Shown in pieces: positions 57,746 through 64,000 of a stretch of 64,000 bases of DNA. Each line of letters starts with the position of its first letter. The first letter of the stretch is position 1. Origin of the DNA: Lucifuga dentata. Taxonomy: Eukaryota > Chordata > Actinopteri > Ophidiiformes > Bythitidae. The stretch lies in the NCBI GenBank assembly GCA_014773175.1, contig VXCM01000926.1:186001-250000 (forward strand), written 5' to 3'. A model generated the notes under the pieces. The model saw only the letters and a program-made list of their open reading frames with translations. It did no database searches and had not been told where the DNA came from. The translations under genes were made by a program, and so were the position numbers.

Positions 57746-58940
57746 TACTTACACTTATAGATACTTTTTTCACCAAAATGTTATGCAGTCCCCACCTTTA
57801 TGAAACTTATTTATGCTTATGCATCCAAACACTGATAGTGTTTGGTGCTATATGGCAATAGCAGCTAACCTTGTAAAAGAAAGAGAAATTCTCTTAAAAG
57901 TGGTATTCATATCTCTTACTAAATTCTTAATTGCTCAATGCAACAACATTTGAATTTCCCCCTCCTAGTGTAGGGCATACCACTAAATGAATATTTTGTC
58001 AGAATTCATCAAATTATGTTGCTTACTTACACCATGTGAGCTTTAGTGGATCTACCAGTAAGACACAATCATATCAGACCAAACCTAAGCTTGTCAGATC
58101 CATGGAGAGGTCAGAGGTCATAAGTGAATTTTAACACCCTTTCATAGTGTTTGTAGCAAAAGTTGTCCTGATTGGGCAGCAAGCAACATTTGCAAATTTA
58201 ACTGCATTGTTCTATAGAGGCCAGCTCTCGGAGGAAATCGTTATATATGCATGAGAATTTTTAAACTCTGTACATGCATGCTCGTGTATTTGTGCATATT
58301 GGAACCCCTACATGAATGCAAACACCTGGCCTCCCACGTTCCTGCAGGCCCATGCATGTCTGTGCCATTTGCAGGCTTCCCTTCCTGCCATGACTCACGT
58401 TCCTGCATGAGAGTGGTGGAAGAATGGGTGAGAGGGGGGATTTGGTGGTATTGGAATCTCTAATACAAAGAAAAGCCACTTTTCCTTTTGTTTGCCTAGC
58501 AAGACAGGAGACACAGCTAGCCACAAGTGGGGCTTAAAATTCCATTTGGCTGAAGAAGGGGACGGCAGCTGGAATGATGGAGAGGTCACATGGTAGATCT
58601 GTGGATGCACTGAAAGGGGCATATTGGGTTTCTCTAGCCAGTAGGAATGCATGGGAAAAGGATTCGGGAGAGTGGGGTTGCTGTGAGGGGTATTTGGAGG
58701 CTTGGGGTTGGTAAATTGTGTATGTAGGAGATAAACAATAGCCGGAACTGAGATAATTTACCCAATGAACCTTTAGTGTTGTCATAAGTGAGGCATATTT
58801 CAAGAGAGGCAGACCAAATAATTTATTCAGCATTCCTTATTTATCAACCCCTGATTAATTGTACATGTATGGCCATCATATAAGGCCTTTGTTGATGAGG
58901 TGTGTACTAAAATGTTCTGGCCAATGTATCTGCAATTTTA

Positions 58941-59015
58941 GATAGATAGATAGATAGATAACTTTATTGTCATTCAAGGGCACATGTAAAAAACAGTGCA
59001 CTAGAACAGAAATAA
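58941..59015 (-). mobile_element. LINE/SINE 3' end with (GATA)n tail, reverse strand
   Basis: (GATA)5 (58941-58960) precedes AACTTTATTGTCATT at 58960-58974, the exact reverse complement of AATGACAATAAAGTT at 16098-16112 in the L2/Rex1-type LINE. ACAGTGCACTAGAACAGAAA further on is similar to such fish 3' ends. Only the tail region is recognisable. Confidence 0.65.
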
Positions 59016-59248
59016 GCAGAAATAATTTAGTTGATTTGGAGCTTTGTTAATTGTCTTATGATGCTTTGATGACTCACATATTTAAATATTTTATGGTATT
59101 TACAGAGAAATTACTGATTGAGATTTAGCAGCAATGTTAAAGTGTAGGGAGTTCTACAACGACTGCGTGGAGGTGTAAGTGGGATCAGGAAGGACAAAAG
59201 CAGAGTGAGAAAGACAAGGATAGGCAGACAGTCTCGGCATAAGTGGTT

Positions 59249-59293
<45 letters not shown>

Positions 59294-59407
59294 TGAGTGG
59301 TAAATACAAAACCAGGGCTGCCTGCTGTGACTCCCATCACAGCCAGCGAGCCAGATTAATGGACCTCAATCTTTTGTGTTAAGACTGAAGAATGTGTTCC
59401 CATTTCT

Positions 59408-59454
<47 letters not shown>

Positions 59455-59587
59455 NNNNNNNNNNNNNNNNNNNNNNNNNNNNNNNNNNNNNNNNNNNNNN
59501 NNNNNNNNNNNNNNNNNNNNNNNNNNNNNNNNNNNNNNNNNNNNNNNNNNNNNNNNNNNNNNNNNNNNNNNNNNNNNNNNNNNNNNN

Positions 59588-59619
<32 letters not shown>

Positions 59620-59685
59620 GCAATAGCCAGAAAAAGACAGCAGGTGTCCTTTCAGCTGAACCATATCATTTTGGTTTTGGTGAGA

Positions 59686-59737
<52 letters not shown>

Positions 59738-60345
59738 AACAAAGGGCATGAGAGAGAGATAAATTGAGAGATGGAAAGATGTTACACACTTACCAGGATC
59801 CTGGAAAGAGGAAAAGAAACAAATTAAGTAGGGAAGTAGAAGAATAAAGAGGGACCACATGTTAATTAGCCTGGATGAGCATGAATACAAATGAAGCATG
59901 TATTTTACATGTAAAATCCTGCAGAAAACCCTGAGGAAACTTCTGTCCTATTTGAACTAGGAGGATTAGTCAACTTGAAAACACACTGCATCCTGTCCTC
60001 TCTCCTTCACAGCTTGACACTGTTATGTGCATGTAGAAGGAGAAGAAACCTGAAGTGTTACCGTACAGTCAGCGTTTGGACGAGATGACAGCAACAAAAC
60101 AATGTCTCTTGTTGATTAGCATTGGTCAACCTGCAGTTTTTACCATGTCCCTGCAGCACTTTTGTTCTCCACCGCTTTTCTGCCTCCCTCGAGGAATCAC
60201 TCACATTGTGGAATGGAATAAGAAGGGAATACCCCATATTGATCCATTCAGTCCAACCTGAATACAAATGGAAGAGTAATGACTTTGCTTCAGGCATGTG
60301 AATCTCTCTGGAACTTTCTCTCCTCTCAGCTACAACATCATTTGT
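59016..60345. other. Microsatellites and unique DNA, no gene
   Basis: (GT)n 59250-59292; (AC)n interrupted by a 133-N gap (59411-59617); (GA)n 59691-59734. The rest is unique. No coding sequence. Confidence 0.6.
59411..59617. repeat. (AC)n array containing a 133-N gap
   Basis: AC units run from 59411 to 59454, then N from 59455 to 59587, then CA units to 59617. The gap is within the array, so its true length is unknown. Confidence 0.95.
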
Positions 60346-60880
60346 CTAAGTGCCAACATGCTGGATGCTACACAACATGAGACAAAAGTTAAACTTTTTG
60401 CCAGTGATGCACAACACCATGTTTGTAGGAAAAGGGGCAAAGCACACCAACAAAACCTTATTCAAGTTGTGAAGCGTTTTGGAAGGACCGTCATGATTTG
60501 ATGCTGCAATGACGCCTCAGGGTGTGGGCATCTTACAGTTTTTGAGGGAAAACTAATTCCAAATTGTATCAAGAGATTTTTGCTGGAAAATATCAAACTA
60601 CATGGTATGTCACCTGAAAGAAGCTGGATGATGCAACATGGTAATGACCCAAAAACATAGAAGAAAATCAACAACATAATGGTTTAAAAAGGAACTTTTT
60701 ACTTTGGAATGTACAAGTCAGACTCTAGACCTCAACCCATGACCTGAAGAGAGCTGTTCATGTAAGAAATCTCAAAAATATTGATGAATTTTAGCAGTCG
60801 GTGGACTAAAACTCCTCCTCACTGATGTGCAAGGCTGATCAGGAGCTACAGGAAAGTTCACATACTTTTCCCCAGCTTAA
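60346..60880 (+). pseudogene. Decayed Tc1-like transposase
   Basis: Translation in one frame gives segments parallel to the Tc1 catalytic half: ETKVKLFASDAQHHVCRKRG (60379 on), VKRFGRTVMI then a stop at 60499-60501 where the family has Trp, ASGCGHLTVFEGKL, WMMQHGNDPK (60625 on), and in frame 2 LECTSQTLDLNP (60704-60739), comparable to the Tc1 LEWPSQSPDLNP motif. At least four stops and one frameshift are present. The first catalytic Asp (SDETK) is His here (CAT at 60376), and the second (DNDPKH) is Gly (GGT at 60640). A Tc1-like tail word TTCACATACTTTTCCCC lies near 60857. Clearly dead. Confidence 0.8.
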
Positions 60881-61849
60881 AACTATGAATGATTTAAAAA
60901 TGTGTTTGATAAAAGTGTTGCAAAGTACTTCTTTTGTTCATTAGTTCAGAGGTGGGATTTTGTAAGCTGGTAAACTATATTGAACAAGGCTATCTGATCC
61001 CTTTAAGAGGTACCATAACCTCATAGAAACACACTAGAGTGAAAAGAAAGAAGAACTAAAGGTGCTAAGTACAATACATGCCAACATGGTGGCTATCATG
61101 ACTGCTTTGCTGCACTAACTGCAAAGAGTTACATCACAGTTCTATTTTAACAGTTTCATTGCTAAAAATCACAGTTCAACTAATAGAGACCATTTGTGTC
61201 TGACACATGGCAGAAGGCTTCTGGGAAAAGTTGAGCCAGGCTGTGCAGACATGAGGGCATGACAATGCAAAAAAATGTAAACTCAGCAAAGAGTCTTATA
61301 TAATTTGACTGGGATTCTTCACACCTCCTGCATGGAGAGTCACACAGTTTAAGTGCAAAGTGCCTTACTGCAGAAGGGATGACAGCACCACCAATACAGG
61401 ACATTATTAAACTGTCATAGGTTGTGCAATGACAGGGCCCACATGCCTACCACTATAACTTTACATCACAATAGTTCATTTTCTTACCCTATTTTCATTG
61501 TCAGTCTGTTTAATTCTCCCATTTATGATTTTTTTAGGCTCCCGAGAATTGTTTTATATTGAATAATTGTTGCTATCCAATGCAAGTTATGCTTATTGAT
61601 TCAGTCTATTGACTCACCACTGTTTAATTTATGTTCCAAATATCTAATTTACCTGGGTTGAAAAATGCCACTTTTATTGCAAAAATTAATCTTTCATTGA
61701 GGAATAACAACACACACACACACACACACACACATAGCTGTTATAAGCTTAGTGATCAATCAGTTTGTTGTTAAATTGGTCTGATAATCAATTAATTAAT
61801 AATGACTGATTAAAATTTGCATTGCTAGAAAGAGTTTACAACCAGTATG
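60881..61849. other. Unique DNA, no gene
   Basis: A (CA)n at 61709-61734 is the only distinct feature. Confidence 0.5.
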
Positions 61850-62503
61850 TCAAAGATAAATCCATCCATCCATTATTGTCCGCTTATCCAGGTTCAGGTT
61901 GCAGTGGCAGCAGACTAAGTAGTCCAACCCACACTTCCCTGTCCTTGGTCAGGCCCTCCAATTCCTCCTGGGGACTCTGAGGTGTTCCCAAGTCAGCCAG
62001 GAGATATATCCCTCCAGCTAGGAGATATAATCCCTCCAGCATGTCCTGGGTCTTCCCCGGGGCCTCTTCCCAGTTGGATATGCCTGGAAGACCTCCCTAG
62101 GGAGACAACCAGGAGGTATCCTTACTAGATGCCCGAACCACCTCAACTGACTCCTTTTGATGTGGAGGAGCAGTGGCTCTACTCCGAGTCCCTCCTGGAT
62201 GTCTGAGCTTCTCACCCTGTCCCTGANTGTGGAGGAGCAGTGGCTCTACTCCGAGTCCCTCCTGGATGTCTGAGCTTCTCACCCTGTCCCTGAAAGTGAG
62301 CCCAGACATGAGGTTCCTCCCTATGGAGGAACCTCATTTCCGCCGCATGTATCCGTGATCTGATCCTTTTGGTCACTATCCAAAGCTCATGACTATAGGT
62401 GAGGACAGGAACGTAGATTGATTGGTAAATTGAGAGTCTCGCCTTCTGGCTCAGGTCCCTCTTCGCCACGACTGTCCAGTACAGCATCCTTTCAAAGATA
62501 AAT
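61850..62503 (-). mobile_element. 5'-truncated RTE/Rex3-type LINE with 12-bp target-site duplication
   Basis: A minus-strand non-LTR fragment. TCAAAGATAAAT is present at both edges (61850-61861 and 62492-62503), an exact 12-bp duplication. The 3' tail appears as CCATCCATCCATT (61862-61874), a (GATG)n tail on the minus strand, as described for Rex3. Reading the minus strand from 62485 gives TVVAKRDLSQKARLSIYQ, YVPVLTYSHELWIVTKR, RSRIHAAEMRFLHR, then after a frameshift GLTFRDRVRSSDIQEGLGVE, SQLRWFGHLVR, PREVF and RPRGRPRTCWRDYIS. This is the protein C-terminus after the reverse transcriptase core. An assembly duplication at 62161-62293 inflates it by 67 bases. Confidence 0.85.
62161..62293. repeat. 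Exact 66-bp direct duplication across a single N inside the LINE
   Basis: Positions 62161-62226 and 62228-62293 are identical, with N at 62227. The LINE protein has no such internal repeat, and ignoring one copy joins GLGVEPLLLH to the downstream peptide without interruption. Artefact of an unmerged overlap. Confidence 0.97.
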
Positions 62504-62945
62504 TGAACAATGAAATGTGTCTTGAAAAACATGAATATAAATTTAGCAGAGGCAGAGAGAGACGAGAAAAACATAAACAGACATAAATAGTGAAATTAAA
62601 AAAAAAAAAAAATGACTAACCAATAAAGACACAGAGAGGCAGAGAATGAATAACAAACCTTTACAGGTATAATTAGAGTCCATTGATTGCAGAGCTCTCC
62701 ACCACTTTCCCAAATGGCCCTGACTAGCCACGCATTACTCTGATTCATATGCTGATATATTATAGAGAGCAACACCAGCGTCCTCATATTTCCTGTTTGT
62801 GTTCGCAGTGCACTATAATTTACATCTTGATTTCTTGAGAGAGAAAGAAAAAATGCACCCACACATGCATCATGCACATGGACTTTGAAGTATGCACATA
62901 CACACATTTCAGAACACCTATGGCCACTCTGTAAGTAAGTAAATG

Positions 62946-62976
<31 letters not shown>

Positions 62977-64000
62977 CAATTCTGAATTTGGTGGCCAAGC
63001 ATCTTTAAGGAAATCAAAGTGGCTGGATCGGCAGAAAAGCAAAGTCTAAATCAAGCAGTGAGATGTGATCATTAAACCAACATTACACAAGTTTGGAAAT
63101 GGGAATTGTGAGACGACGCTGATGAGATTTCTGTCAACTGAAAGCATCTTGAGAAAGGATTTTTTTTTTTTTTTTTTTTTTTTTACCAAGTCTGCTGAGT
63201 GATTTTTATTACTAAGTAAATATCTGATGGAACAACTCACAGTTAATTTGTCTCAAACATTTTTCTGGCCTTGTTAAAACAAAACTATTGCAGCTTTGCC
63301 TGAGAAAAAAAAAAAAAAAAANAAAAAAAAAAAAAAAACATTCAGCATGTTTCTTATCTAACATCTTACTCTATATTACATCATTTGATGTGAACTTGTC
63401 CCCATGATACTAAGCCAAGCAGTATATAGCACATATATGGGCTTGCCAGATGTAATTGGGTTTAAAAAGCATATGCTGTGGCTTATCTGACAGATAACCC
63501 CTCTGGCCCCCAACATGTGAGATATGAGCCGCAATGGCATATGACTCAGCTTCACCTCACACACAGAGGGATCAGAACACCTTATTAGATGTGTAATGCA
63601 GGGAAATCCAACTTTTCCAGCTAATAAAATAATAATGTAATGTGCATGTCACCGAAAATGGCCCAAATATGCAGTTGAGATAAACACTTTTTCTTAATCC
63701 CATGTCATTATTAACTTACTGAATTCAGAAGTCCAATCTATTATTTGTCCAATATAAATATATGTTTTCTGTAAGCATAAATTGGAAATGTATGGTTTGT
63801 GAAGTCATTTCTGTGTCTTGCAGTGTTTATATTTACTTTACCTTGTGAGGTTTTTCATTTTCATGAATAGACAATATGATTTCTTTCTGTCCTATGTGAT
63901 GTTTCCTCAAGATGATAATATTTTCAAAAACCTACTGTGGCAAGAAAAAAAAAATAATGAAGCTTTAGGAAATTCTTGGATTTCTGCATTCATTACTCAT
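62504..64000. other. Unique DNA with simple repeats, no gene
   Basis: Poly-A near 62599-62612, (GT)n(AT)n at about 62943-62977, poly-T 63160-63184, and poly-A split by N at 63322. The rest is AT-rich unique DNA up to the window edge. Confidence 0.5.

Larger units (their letters stand above)
55372..58940. other. Unique DNA with simple repeats, no gene
   Basis: (ATT)15 at 55663-55709, poly-A 56098-56128 and 56507-56532, A-rich with N at 57107, and AT-rich compound repeats 57649-57745. TATAAGTGGCCTTAAAGCC at about 56889 resembles the reverse of the GGCCAATTTATACTT terminus but no partner end is defined. No coding region. Confidence 0.45.

Overview
This window looks like non-coding, repeat-rich DNA from a teleost (ray-finned fish) genome, most likely an intergenic desert or a large intron on a draft scaffold. 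The indications are long (CA)n, (GA)n and (TC)n arrays, several interspersed repeats of types I know from fish genomes (an L2/Rex1-type LINE, an RTE/Rex3-type LINE with a (GATG)n tail, a Tc1-like fossil, PIF/Harbinger-like remnants), and the absence of any cellular protein-coding gene, rRNA or tRNA that I can recognise. The only protein-like sequences are decayed transposon fragments. No operon, CRISPR array or viral gene is visible.

Layout: 0-4 kb holds a pyrimidine-rich start, one copy (A) of a ~0.6 kb inverted-repeat MITE family, unique AT-rich DNA and a second TIR element (3.3-3.9 kb). 4.8-5.6 kb is a long polypyrimidine stretch. MITE copies D (9.2-9.8 kb) and B (13.9-14.4 kb) follow, then a 5'-truncated L2/Rex1-type LINE (14.9-16.1 kb, + strand). 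18-30 kb is mostly unique DNA with microsatellites, a 16-bp minisatellite and a diffuse repeat at 25.2-25.7 kb. 30-36 kb is microsatellite-dense. 37.2-38.3 kb contains a Harbinger-like fragment split by a GATG-tailed retroposon, then a second widespread fish repeat. 41.0-42.6 kb is a compound inverted-repeat element with Myb/SANT-like coding remnants. 44.2-44.8 kb is MITE copy C. 49.4-49.8 kb holds a cluster of perfect hairpins. 52.5-53.5 kb and 54.7-55.4 kb hold further TIR elements, including palindromic MITE copy E. 60.3-60.9 kb is a dead Tc1 transposase. 61.85-62.5 kb is an RTE/Rex3-type LINE end with an exact 12-bp target-site duplication.

Assembly quality matters here. There are 21 single-N positions. 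Four of them (18963, 41401, 51435, 62227) are flanked by exact direct copies of 62, 63, 12 and 66 bp, and most of the others bisect homopolymers into nearly equal halves. This is the signature of contig ends that overlapped but were joined through one N instead of being merged. Two larger gaps (106 and 133 N) lie inside microsatellites.

No gene system can be inferred. The most informative content is the transposon archaeology: related inverted-repeat families at several sites, nested insertions, and short shared N-terminal coding remnants.
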